A program made the translations under genes and the position numbers. Below, one piece after another: positions 54,108 through 62,551 of a DNA stretch of 64,000 nucleotides (position 1 is its first letter; every line of letters begins with the position of its first letter). Origin of the DNA: Clostridium sp. 12(A). GTDB taxonomy: Bacteria > Bacillota > Clostridia > Lachnospirales > Lachnospiraceae. The stretch lies in NCBI GenBank assembly GCA_000526575.1, contig JAGI01000002.1:3411001-3475000 (forward strand), in the 5' to 3' direction. The notes beneath the pieces were generated by a model. That model saw nothing but the letters and a program-made list of their open reading frames with translations, was not told the origin of the DNA and made no database searches.

Positions 54108-56340
54108 GATCAGCATACTTCTTGCAATTGTTGTAATTGTATCCGCTGCCGCTGTCATGGTAGGACTCTATCCCTTTTTTAAGAATGAGTCCGCCAGATA
54201 CGAGGAGCCGGTATACCAGCAGCAGACATTTTTAAAATATCTTGTATATGGAAATTATGTTCTTTCCATGGAACAGGTCCGTAATAATCAAGGCGACATC
54301 ATATCCCCCTTTCAGTTTTTCTTTCCCAAAGCAGCAGAGGAGATGAAAAACCAGACAGAGGAAACCGTGGCCGCAGCGGAGACGAATCAGGCGGATGCGG
54401 ATGTCCAGGAGGGGGCGATCGAGAATGAAATTACGGTGGATTTAAGTGAGAGTAATAGCGGAACCCGTTCTGAATATTTATCCCATCTTCGCCAGAAGAC
54501 CATGCGCAGCTACAATAACTGGAAAAACTGCTTTGACAGCATAAGAAACTCTCTGGATTACCAGATTCTCAATGAAAATGGGCAGGTGATATCCGACCAC
54601 TCCGGTGGAAAGACCATACTGGGGAATGATAAATATGAGTTCCAGACCGTACTTAAGTACGACGGCATGGGCAGAATGGAAGTAGTCTCCATTCACGGAG
54701 ACAATACAGCCAGGCTTCTCACACTTTTGCAGGATTTTGGGGATAAGGACCCTATGATGGAGGATTATTGGGAGCAGTTTTTATATGAACCGGATCTAAG
54801 GCTTCAGAATCCTAAAAATATTACCATCACCTATGGAATGACAGCAGATCAGATTACTGCCTTTAAGGATACAGCCGCTGGTTTTTCTAACACTTACGAC
54901 GATTCCGACAGCATTCTGAAAATATTTGTAGGACTCATCTGTGCCGTTACCGTTCTTGCATTCCTGTTCTCTTTTCTGGATGTGACATTGCCAGACAGCA
55001 GCCGGATTTTCAGAACTCCATTTGAAATCGTAACAGGTGTGGGCTGTGGCGGAGTTGCTTTTGGTGCCGGCCTTACCAATCTTGTCATTGTTACCAATCA
55101 GGGAGATTTATTTGAAACCCTTCTGAGGGCCAATTTTCTTCCCGGTGTGGCAGGGATCATGGTAAAGCTATGGAACCTTCTTTGGTGGTCACTGCCTTTT
55201 GCAGTCGTCTATTGGGCAGTTCTGTGCCTGCGGGATGTACTTAGTATTGGTATCAAACGTTATCTTAGAGAACGTACCTTAATCGGGTGGTTCTGTGGCT
55301 GGTTAAAGATGATATGCATTAAAGTCTACCATTATGTAGGAGATATTAATTTAAAAGAACAGTCAGACAAAACCATATTTCGTATTGTTGGAGTTAACTT
55401 TCTTATCCTTGCCATTCTCTGCAGTCTGTGGTTTTTTGGAATTGGAGCACTATTCTTTTATTCCATTCTTTTATTCTTTATTATGAGGAAGTATTACAGA
55501 GACCTAAGTGGGAAATACCGAGTGCTTTTAAAAGCCACCAACCAGATTGCGGAAGGAAACTTAGAGGTGTCCATAGAGGAGGATCTAAGTGTGTTCGAAC
55601 CATTTAAAAAGGAGATTCAAAAAATACAAAGCGGGTTTAAAGTAGCAGTTGATGAGGAAGTGAAAAGCCAGAAGCTGAAAACGGACTTGATCAGCAACAT
55701 GTCTCACGACTTAAAGACACCACTGACTGCCATCATCACCTATGTAAATCTCTTAAAGGATGAAAGAGTGACGCCGGAACAGCGTAAGGCTTATATTGAT
55801 ATACTGGAACAGAAGTCCATGCGTTTGAAGTCACTGATTGAAGACCTTTTCGAGATTAGCAAAGCCAACAGCAATAATGTGACCCTGAATTTGGAAGAGG
55901 TAGATATAGTCAGCCTCTTAAAGGAAGTAAGCCTGGAGTTAAGTGATAAAATTGAAGAATCCACCATTGATTTTCGCTGGAATCTGCCGGATGAAAAAAT
56001 TGTTCTTCCCTTAGATGGTCAGAAAACCTACCGCATCTTTGACAACCTTCTGACCAATATCATAAAATACGCCATGCCAAATACCAGAGCCTATATTGAT
56101 ATGAAAAAGGAAGACGGATTTGTGGTAATCAGCCTTAAAAATGTTTCTGCCGCTGAGCTGACCTTTAATCCTAACGAAATCACAGAGCGGTTTGCAAGAG
56201 GAGACCAGTCCAGGAATACGGAAGGCTCAGGCCTTGGAATGGCCATTGCCAAAAGCTTTGTGGAGCTTCAAAACGGAAAGCTTTTTGTAGAAATCGAGGC
56301 AGATTTATTCCGTGTCAGCATACGCTGGCCAGTGGATTAG
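54079..56340 (+). CDS. Large multi-pass sensor histidine kinase (VanS/HisKA type)
   Basis: The 753-residue kinase has one N-terminal helix, a large extracytoplasmic domain (about residues 35-275), several further membrane helices (about 277-470: LICAVTVLAFLFSFLDV, GCGGVAFGAGLTNLVIV, FAVVYWAVLCL, VNFLILAILCSLWFFGIGALFFYSILLFF), a HAMP-like linker, HisKA with ISNMSHDLKTPLTAIITYVN and HATPase (DNLLTNIIKYAM, GSGLGMAIAKSFVELQNG). There is no ATG; TTG at 54079 or 54091 is the likely start, inside the regulator gene. Signal unknown; the size of the sensor module is unusual compared with plain VanS. Confidence 0.87.
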   Translation: MDTKLKNRHKISILLAIVVIVSAAAVMVGLYPFFKNESARYEEPVYQQQTFLKYLVYGNYVLSMEQVRNNQGDIISPFQFFFPKAAEEMKNQTEETVAAAETNQADADVQEGAIENEITVDLSESNSGTRSEYLSHLRQKTMRSYNNWKNCFDSIRNSLDYQILNENGQVISDHSGGKTILGNDKYEFQTVLKYDGMGRMEVVSIHGDNTARLLTLLQDFGDKDPMMEDYWEQFLYEPDLRLQNPKNITITYGMTADQITAFKDTAAGFSNTYDDSDSILKIFVGLICAVTVLAFLFSFLDVTLPDSSRIFRTPFEIVTGVGCGGVAFGAGLTNLVIVTNQGDLFETLLRANFLPGVAGIMVKLWNLLWWSLPFAVVYWAVLCLRDVLSIGIKRYLRERTLIGWFCGWLKMICIKVYHYVGDINLKEQSDKTIFRIVGVNFLILAILCSLWFFGIGALFFYSILLFFIMRKYYRDLSGKYRVLLKATNQIAEGNLEVSIEEDLSVFEPFKKEIQKIQSGFKVAVDEEVKSQKLKTDLISNMSHDLKTPLTAIITYVNLLKDERVTPEQRKAYIDILEQKSMRLKSLIEDLFEISKANSNNVTLNLEEVDIVSLLKEVSLELSDKIEESTIDFRWNLPDEKIVLPLDGQKTYRIFDNLLTNIIKYAMPNTRAYIDMKKEDGFVVISLKNVSAAELTFNPNEITERFARGDQSRNTEGSGLGMAIAKSFVELQNGKLFVEIEADLFRVSIRWPVD

Positions 56341-56390
56341 GATATAATTTTTAAAAGCATAAAGAAAAAAGAAAATATTTTCATAAATTC

Positions 56391-56418
56391 TTGAAAACCC
56401 TGACAGAACTGGTATACT
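56391..56418 (+). promoter_or_regulatory. Promoter of nagA
   Basis: TTGAAA (56391-56396), 16-bp spacer, TATACT (56413-56418), 40 bp before the start codon. Confidence 0.6.
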
Positions 56419-56457
56419 AAAGAAAAGAGAGTACCGTGTGAAGGGAGGATAAGAATT

Positions 56458-57597
56458 ATGATCATACAAAGCAAACGTATTTGGATCGGGGGACAGTTTA
56501 TTCCCGCACAGTTACAGGTGGAAGATAAGAAAATAGAAGCAGTTTATGAGTATGGGAAAATGACGGTTGACGCTGATTATGGAAGAGACAGGATCGTCCC
56601 GGGATTCATTGACATTCATACTCATGGTGCATACGGCTATGATACCAATGATGGAGAGCCGGATGGGCTTCGTGAGTGGATGAAGCGGATTCCGGAAGAA
56701 GGGGTTACTTCCATCTTGCCGACTACAGTAACCCAGGTTCCTGAAGTGCTTTTAAAGGCTGTCTCCAGTGTTGCGGATGTGGCGGAAGGTGAGTATGCTG
56801 GGGCTGAGATTCTTGGAATTCACTTTGAGGGACCATATCTTGATATGAAATACAAGGGGGCTCAGCCTCCTGAGGCTATTGCCAAAGCAACTATAGCAGA
56901 ATTTCAGGGATACCAGGAGGCAGCCAGGGGACTGATTCGATATATTACTCTTGCTCCGGAGCATGATGCAGGGTTTGAACTGACCAGGTATTTATGCAGG
57001 AACGGGGTGGTGGTTAGTATGGGACATTCCTCTGCTTCCTATGAGCAGGCTTTGATGGGAATTGCTAACGGAGCGATATCTATGACTCATGTTTATAATG
57101 GGATGACTCCTTATCATCATAGGAATCCCGGGCTGGTGGGAACGGCGTTTCGGGTCAGGGATATTTATGGTGAGATTATTTGTGACGGGTGCCATTCTCA
57201 TGTGGCAGCGCTTAATAACTTCTTTACAGCCAAGGGAAGAGAGTATGGCATTATGGTCAGCGATTCTCTTCGGGCAAAGCATTGTCCGCCGGGAGGATCC
57301 TACAAGCTGGGAGGACACGATGTTGAGATTCGGGATAATGGGTTGGCGTACTTAAAGGGGACTCAGACCATTGCTGGGAGTACCCTGAATATGAATCGGG
57401 GGCTTCAGATTTTGGTGGAGGAAGCTATGGTTCCGTTTGATACTGCGCTGAATTCCTGTACGTTAAATCCGGCAAGGTGTTTAAGGGTTGATGACAGGAA
57501 GGGACGGGTGGCAGCAGGGTATGATGCGGATCTGGTGGTGCTTTCGGATTCTTATGATGTGGTTCAGACTTATTGTCGAGGAAATGCTATGTTATGA
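56458..57597 (+). CDS. nagA: N-acetylglucosamine-6-phosphate deacetylase
   Basis: The 379-residue amidohydrolase-fold enzyme has RIVPGFIDIHTHGAYGYDTND (metal H-x-H), ILGIHFEGPYLDMKYKGAQ (metal Glu), VVSMGHSSASYEQAL, MTHVYNGMTPYHHRNPG, CDGCHSHVAAL and IAGSTLNMNRGL (catalytic Asp region replaced by the GS-LNM form). It converts GlcNAc-6-P to GlcN-6-P and acetate in amino-sugar catabolism and wall recycling. GAAGGGAGG before the ATG. No nagB is adjacent. Confidence 0.9.
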   Translation: MIIQSKRIWIGGQFIPAQLQVEDKKIEAVYEYGKMTVDADYGRDRIVPGFIDIHTHGAYGYDTNDGEPDGLREWMKRIPEEGVTSILPTTVTQVPEVLLKAVSSVADVAEGEYAGAEILGIHFEGPYLDMKYKGAQPPEAIAKATIAEFQGYQEAARGLIRYITLAPEHDAGFELTRYLCRNGVVVSMGHSSASYEQALMGIANGAISMTHVYNGMTPYHHRNPGLVGTAFRVRDIYGEIICDGCHSHVAALNNFFTAKGREYGIMVSDSLRAKHCPPGGSYKLGGHDVEIRDNGLAYLKGTQTIAGSTLNMNRGLQILVEEAMVPFDTALNSCTLNPARCLRVDDRKGRVAAGYDADLVVLSDSYDVVQTYCRGNAML

Positions 57598-57865
57598 TAG
57601 GCAGGCTGGGCAGCTGGTGCGAGAGGGCGTCGGTTGCCCAGTTTTTATGGCTCTTTGTCAATAGTCTGGGTGGGATTGGAAGGAATAAATGATAAAAGAT
57701 TAAAAGAGGATGTTTCGGGAGCTAGTCCGCAGTGCCAAGCTCGAATCCGCTGCGCTCCTTCTCGCTTGACGGCTGTCACCGTATGCCCTGAAATACAAAA
57801 ATGCAGATAAGTATGCAAGCATTCTTATCTGCATTTTCGCTTTTCAGGGCGCACTGCTCGTAGCT
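57598..57865. other. Intergenic nested palindrome between nagA and phoU
   Basis: Within 268 bp lies a nested structure. Its outer arms are AGCTA (57720-57724) with TAGCT (57861-57865) and GCAGTGC (57729-57735) with GCACTGC (57851-57857). A second arm pair GCCCTGAAA (57785-57793)/TTTCAGGGC (57842-57850) encloses a perfect 14-bp stem (57798-57811 with 57824-57837). The 50-nt insert 57736-57784 is GC-rich (CGAATCCGCTGCGCTCCTTC) and contains a small ACGG/CCGT hairpin. No reading frame looks real. Confidence 0.6.
57798..57837. terminator. Bidirectional terminator between nagA and phoU
   Basis: AAAATGCAGATAAG pairs perfectly with CTTATCTGCATTTT (12-nt loop), with A-tract left and T-tract right, between convergent genes. 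Confidence 0.85.
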
Positions 57866-58528
57866 TTACAAGATCCGTACATTCTTCAAAGCCCCGGTTT
57901 TTGCGAATTCTGTCCATTCGCATACATTTACCGCATGATCCCCAATACGCTCTAAATATTTAGCCACCATGAGAAGATCGATACACTGGTCAATATGCTC
58001 TGTAGACTGCTTTAGCAAGTCTACCACATCTGTCTTTACCTTATCGAATAATTCATCCACTACATCATCCTGCTGCTCGATCTGTTTTGCTGTCTCGATA
58101 TTCTGTGTGATAAAAGCTTCAATGGAGCAACGAACCATTTCTCTGGCAGCAGTTGCCATTGCCGGAATGTGACGTACGACATGATATACGTGCTCTCCCT
58201 TAATCCGAAGAATCAGTTCTGCAATATCCGATGCATGGTCGCCGATACGCTCCAGGTCTGTGACCACCTTAAGGGCACTAGATACCACTCTTAAGTCACC
58301 AGCTACTGGTTGCTGACGGAGAATTAAGGAGAGACAGCGGGCTTCAATGGAACGCTCCATATCGTTGATGGTTCTGTCGCCCTTAATAATGTCTTCTGCT
58401 TTCTCAAAATCCTGATCCTCGAAAGCAATAAAGCACTGTTCAATGGAATGCTCTACCATACGTCCCATTTCTTTAATATCTTCATTTAAAAGGTTTAGTT
58501 CATTCTCATAATTCACTCTGGTTGTCAT
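57866..58528 (-). CDS. phoU: Phosphate transport accessory/regulator PhoU
   Basis: The 220-residue all-helical protein has two PhoU repeats (LNEDIKEMGRMVEHSI, VVTDLERIGDHASDIAEL and the matching VAKYLERIGDHAVNVCEW metal-binding motifs). It links Pst transport to PhoR signalling and limits phosphate uptake. AAAGGAG precedes the ATG. It is the last gene of the pst operon. Confidence 0.95.
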   Translation of the reverse strand: MTTRVNYENELNLLNEDIKEMGRMVEHSIEQCFIAFEDQDFEKAEDIIKGDRTINDMERSIEARCLSLILRQQPVAGDLRVVSSALKVVTDLERIGDHASDIAELILRIKGEHVYHVVRHIPAMATAAREMVRCSIEAFITQNIETAKQIEQQDDVVDELFDKVKTDVVDLLKQSTEHIDQCIDLLMVAKYLERIGDHAVNVCEWTEFAKTGALKNVRIL

Positions 58529-58563
58529 TACGATTCTCCTTTATTGTTCTGCTATCATATCCA

Positions 58564-59328
58564 TCAGCCAAAACGACCGGTAATATAATCTTCCGTTCTC
58601 TTATCCTTAGGTACTGTAAACAACTCTGTGGTAGGAGCATATTCCACAACCTCCCCTACAAGGAAAAAGGCAGTGTGATCGGCGATTCTGGTTGCCTGTT
58701 GCATGTTGTGGGTTACGATGGCTACGGTGTATTTCTCTTTCAGTTCATCCATTAAGTCCTCAATTTTTAAGGTGGAGATAGGATCCAAAGCGGAAGTCGG
58801 CTCATCCATTAGAAGTACCTCCGGTTCCACTGCCAGGGCTCTGGCAATGCAAAGACGCTGCTGCTGTCCGCCGGAAAGGCCGAGGGCTGATTTTTTCAGA
58901 CGGCTTGATACCTCATCCCAAAGGGCGGCTCCCTTTAAACTCTTTTCTACGATGGCATCTAACTCTGCTTTATGCTTAATTCCGTGAATCCTTGGGCCAT
59001 AAGCCACATTGTCATAGATGCTCATGGGAAATGGATTGGGCTGCTGGAATACCATACCGATTTTTTTACGAAGCAGGGTAGTGTCTACCCTTTGATCGTA
59101 GATATTCTCTCCATCAAGAAGAACTTCTCCTTCTATTTTTACATTGGGAACCAGGTCGTTCATTCGGTTTAAGGTTTTTAAGTAGGTAGACTTACCGCAT
59201 CCGGAAGGACCGATAAATGCAGTGATTTTATTGGTATACAGCTCCAGATTAACATCCTTTAAGGCATGGTTGGTGCCATAATATAAGTTTAGGTTGCTGG
59301 AAGATATTTTAACGGTGTTAGTATTCAC
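58564..59328 (-). CDS. pstB: Phosphate ABC transporter ATP-binding protein PstB
   Basis: The 254-residue ATPase has Walker [23 protein letters not shown], signature [18 protein letters not shown] and Walker [14 protein letters not shown], then the His-loop [13 protein letters not shown] and the PstB-type tail TGRFG. Start is a GTG at 59328 with GGAGGT nine bases ahead. It lies 2 bp after pstA. Confidence 0.96.
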   Translation of the reverse strand: MNTNTVKISSSNLNLYYGTNHALKDVNLELYTNKITAFIGPSGCGKSTYLKTLNRMNDLVPNVKIEGEVLLDGENIYDQRVDTTLLRKKIGMVFQQPNPFPMSIYDNVAYGPRIHGIKHKAELDAIVEKSLKGAALWDEVSSRLKKSALGLSGGQQQRLCIARALAVEPEVLLMDEPTSALDPISTLKIEDLMDELKEKYTVAIVTHNMQQATRIADHTAFFLVGEVVEYAPTTELFTVPKDKRTEDYITGRFG

Positions 59329-59330
59329 GA

Positions 59331-60233
59331 TTATTTGACCTCCGTGTTGAATTTATGGGAAAGGAATTTTGCAAGTCCGTTAATAGCCAGAACAATGACT
59401 AAAAGAACCACTGCGATTCCGAAGGCTTCAGAGTATTTTGCCTTTTGCATGCATAAGTAAAGCTGAATGGTTAAGGTACCGCCGGATTCAAAGACCTTTC
59501 CGAAAAAGTCCTTGGGAAGAAGGTATCCGCTTCCAGCTGTAAACAAAAGTGCGGCCGATTCTCCTACAATACGTCCAATAGCCAGAATAATGCCGGTTAA
59601 AATACCAGGCATGGCACTGGGAAGGAGAATGGTGCGAATCATATACCATTTGGTCGCGCCAATACCAAGAGCACCGGAACGATAGCTGGCTGGAACGGTC
59701 TTTAAGGCCTCCTGAGTGGTTCGCGTAATCAGGGGAAGAACCATAATAGCCAGAGTCAGTGCACCCGTTAAAATAGAGTATCCAAGCCCAAGAGTAATAC
59801 CAAAAAACACATATCCAAACAAACCAAAAATAATAGAAGGAATACCGGATAAGGTCTCCGTGGTAAATTCTATGATACGGATTATTTTACCACCTTTTGC
59901 ATATTCATTCAAATAGATTGCAGCCCCGACCCCAAGCGGAGTAGCAATGAGCAGGGTAATCACCACAATATAAAGAGTATTTACAATATTTCCAACAATT
60001 CCAAAGGTTCCTTTAATCGTACTGGGAACGGTTGTTAAAAATGAAAGGCTGATGGCCGGAATGCCCCGTACAAATACGTATCCCATAATACCAATCAGTA
60101 CAAGGATAGAAATAGAAGCGCAAAGATAAATAAGTACCAGTAAAATAGTATCAGAAATACGGCTCTTCTTATTATAAATGCTGCCAGAAGCAGAAGCTCC
60201 ATGCGGAGCAGGCAGTACCACTTGATTAATCAT
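59331..60233 (-). CDS. pstA: Phosphate ABC transporter permease PstA
   Basis: The 300-residue membrane protein has about six helices and the MetI-type inner-membrane motif ([28 protein letters not shown]). With PstC it forms the phosphate channel. It overlaps the end of pstC by 8 bases, with GGAGG eight bases before its ATG. Confidence 0.95.
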   Translation of the reverse strand: MINQVVLPAPHGASASGSIYNKKSRISDTILLVLIYLCASISILVLIGIMGYVFVRGIPAISLSFLTTVPSTIKGTFGIVGNIVNTLYIVVITLLIATPLGVGAAIYLNEYAKGGKIIRIIEFTTETLSGIPSIIFGLFGYVFFGITLGLGYSILTGALTLAIMVLPLITRTTQEALKTVPASYRSGALGIGATKWYMIRTILLPSAMPGILTGIILAIGRIVGESAALLFTAGSGYLLPKDFFGKVFESGGTLTIQLYLCMQKAKYSEAFGIAVVLLVIVLAINGLAKFLSHKFNTEVK

Positions 60234-61161
60234 GCTGTGCGCCTCCTTTCTTTAGTATGCTGTTAAGGGATACATTGATAATCATAATAAATGCAAACAA
60301 TACAAGTCCAATGGTAAAGAGAACCTGTTTGTGAAGGCCAGAAGAATATGACATTTCAGAAACAATAGCGGTTGTCAGGAACCGAACCGAATTAAATGGA
60401 AGCGGAATATTTACAGAGCTTCCGGATACTAGACTGATTGCCATGGCTTCTCCAATGGCACGGCCAGTTCCAAGAACGACAGCCGTGATGATACCGGATT
60501 TCGCAGCCGGAATGACTACATGGAAAATGGTCTGGATCTGTGTACCCCCAAGGGCCAGGGAAGCGCTTCTTAGATGCTGTGGAACAGACCGAAGAGCCGT
60601 TTCACTGATGTTGATCACAGTAGGAAGAATCATAAGAGCCAAAACCAAAACAGCGGAAATTAAGTTGGCACCGCCAGTAAACTGATGGGTCGTGGACCCT
60701 GCAAAAATCTTAAGCTCCAGCTTATACATCAGCGGATTCAAAACCAAAATACCAAGAAGCCCGTAAATAACAGAAGGAATACCAGCTAAAAGCTCAACCG
60801 CCGGACGTACCAGCCTTGTAAGCCCTGGAGGGGCTACCTCAGCCAGGAAAACAGCAGTCATTACACCAATGGGAACACCGATTAAAATAGCCAGGGCAGT
60901 TCCTACGATAGAAGTCAAAATAACATAAAGAATACCAAAACCAGGAGTAGCGGCATCCGGCATCCAGGTGGTTCCAAAAAGAATATCAAGAATACCAACC
61001 TTAAAAAGTGCCGGAGTACCGCTTATGAGCATGTATAAAGAGATTGAGGCCACAGCCAGAACAGCAAAGAAGCCGCAGATTGTAAAGATAATCTCTGCAG
61101 CGCGTTCGATTCCTGATTTACTTCCATGGCCACCGAATATGGAATATGTCTTTGGTTGCAT
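60226..61161 (-). CDS. pstC: Phosphate ABC transporter permease PstC
   Basis: The 311-residue membrane protein has about six helices and the permease motif ISETALRSVPQHLRSASLALGGTQIQTI. AAGGAGCTG seven bases ahead selects the ATG at 61161; the open frame to 61194 would run into the terminator downstream of pstS. Its N-terminal cytoplasmic tail is short. Confidence 0.94.
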   Translation of the reverse strand: MQPKTYSIFGGHGSKSGIERAAEIIFTICGFFAVLAVASISLYMLISGTPALFKVGILDILFGTTWMPDAATPGFGILYVILTSIVGTALAILIGVPIGVMTAVFLAEVAPPGLTRLVRPAVELLAGIPSVIYGLLGILVLNPLMYKLELKIFAGSTTHQFTGGANLISAVLVLALMILPTVINISETALRSVPQHLRSASLALGGTQIQTIFHVVIPAAKSGIITAVVLGTGRAIGEAMAISLVSGSSVNIPLPFNSVRFLTTAIVSEMSYSSGLHKQVLFTIGLVLFAFIMIINVSLNSILKKGGAQHD

Positions 61162-61177
61162 ATAAGCAGCTCCTTTC

Positions 61178-61216
61178 AAAAAACAGGGACGCAACGTAGT
61201 TAAGCAGCTGCGTCCC
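61178..61216 (-). terminator. Partial terminator between pstS and pstC
   Basis: On the minus strand GGGACGCA (complement of 61209-61216) pairs with TGCGTCCC (complement of 61186-61193), followed by TGTTTTTTG. Such intra-operon hairpins reduce expression of pstCAB-phoU relative to pstS. Confidence 0.85.
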
Positions 61217-61239
61217 CGAAAAATGATTCTGTCAGTCCA

Positions 61240-62163
61240 TTAATTTGCAGGGATTAAACCAACAGATTTCACTAATTCTTTTCCTTCATCAGAGTAAATG
61301 AAGTCAAACAAAGCCTTTACATTTTCATTCTGAGCAGAAATCTCACCCTTAGTAGCCATAACGAATGGACGGCTTAAGAAGTAAGAGCCAGCTTTGATAT
61401 TTTCAGGGGTTGGATCTGTGTTTTCCAGCTTTAAGGTTTTAACGGTATCATCAAGAACATCAAGAGATACATAACCGATAGCACCAGGAGTAGATGCAAC
61501 CTTAGCCATAACAGCGCCGGTGCTGTCAAGCTCGTTGCTGTATTTACACTTGTTCTCTAACTTTAACAGCTCTTCAAAAGCAGTTCTGGTACCGGATCCA
61601 GACTCTCGTCCAATGACTACGATTGGCTGATCTGCGCCGCCTAAATCCTTCCAGTTGTTCGTTGTTCCGTTATATATATTAATTAACTGATCTTTCGTCA
61701 GGTTCTCAGCAGCATTCTTAGAATCAGTAACAACTGCGATTCCATCAATAGCAACAATATTTTCATTGATGCCCTTTGCTTTTTCTTCGTCCTTTAAGTT
61801 ACGGGAGGAATTACCGATATCTGCAGAACCATTTCCAACTGCCTCAATGCCTGCACCAGAACCAACGAATTCAGTCTGAACAGTAACGCTTGGATATTTC
61901 TCCATGAAGACCTCACCTAAAGCTGTCGCAAATTTTTCCATAGAAGTAGAACCAACCATGCTGATAGAGCCTTTTAAATCGCCTTTTGCAGCCTCTGTAC
62001 CAGCTGTAGACCCGGCAGCAGTTGTATCATTTGCAGCGGCAGCGGTGGTGGTTGTATCAGCAGCTTTTGTTTCTGCATTCTGGCTTCCACATCCAGCCAA
62101 AGCACCCATAGCAAGGATTGTTAATCCTGTAATTGCCAATGTCTTCATCATATTTTTTTTCAT
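61240..62163 (-). CDS. pstS: Phosphate-binding lipoprotein PstS
   Basis: The 307-residue protein has a lipoprotein signal (AITGLTILAMGALAGC, lipobox LAGC), an Ala/Thr-rich linker and a phosphate-binding domain with SMVGSTSMEKFATALG, GSGAGIEAVGNGSADIGNSSR and VIGRESGSGTRTAFEELL. It captures phosphate for PstCAB. GAGGAGATAGTG about eight bases ahead favours the ATG at 62163 over a GTG at 62169. The Pho box lies about 100 bp upstream. Confidence 0.95.
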   Translation of the reverse strand: MKKNMMKTLAITGLTILAMGALAGCGSQNAETKAADTTTTAAAANDTTAAGSTAGTEAAKGDLKGSISMVGSTSMEKFATALGEVFMEKYPSVTVQTEFVGSGAGIEAVGNGSADIGNSSRNLKDEEKAKGINENIVAIDGIAVVTDSKNAAENLTKDQLINIYNGTTNNWKDLGGADQPIVVIGRESGSGTRTAFEELLKLENKCKYSNELDSTGAVMAKVASTPGAIGYVSLDVLDDTVKTLKLENTDPTPENIKAGSYFLSRPFVMATKGEISAQNENVKALFDFIYSDEGKELVKSVGLIPAN

Positions 62164-62251
62164 AATCACTATCTCCTCTTTTCTAAGATAAATTGCTTTC
62201 GCTTACATGTTGGAGTATAACAGTCAGCCGAACATCCTGATATCATGTTTT

Positions 62252-62279
62252 TGTATAAGTATTGTAAAGGTTGTGTAAA
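62252..62279 (-). promoter_or_regulatory. Pho box (PhoP-binding direct repeats) upstream of pstS
   Basis: On the minus strand TTTACA, TTTACA and TATACA follow each other with exactly 11-bp periodicity (complements of 62274-62279, 62263-62268 and 62252-62257). This is the TTWACA direct-repeat pattern of PhoP in Gram-positive bacteria, placed about 90-115 bp before the pstS start. Confidence 0.8.
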
Positions 62280-62551
62280 GAAGGTATATTTGAGTTGCTT
62301 CTATATAAAGGAGTATTTGTCATTTTAACCGTTACAATTCCTTTTCTTCTATAAAGAAGGAGTCTTTCTTTCTAAAATGAAGCATTTCATAAAAAATCCT
62401 GTAGTTACGCTGTTAAAATATGTGGAATAGACTGGACAGAAATGGATAAAGTGTGGTAAATTGGAACGTGCGCTTTATTATACAGAGAAACTTCATAATA
62501 GATCCGTTACCTTAAAACGGATACGAAAGATACGAGACAGGAGGACGTTTC
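62280..62551. other. Upstream region of the pRiA4 ORF-3-like gene; no gene seen
   Basis: About 270 bp of AT-rich DNA separate the Pho box from the next plus-strand gene. It must contain that gene's promoter; a small repeated CTTTCTTT/CTTTTCTT pyrimidine stretch is visible near 62340-62370. I see no small gene or clear structure. Confidence 0.35.
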
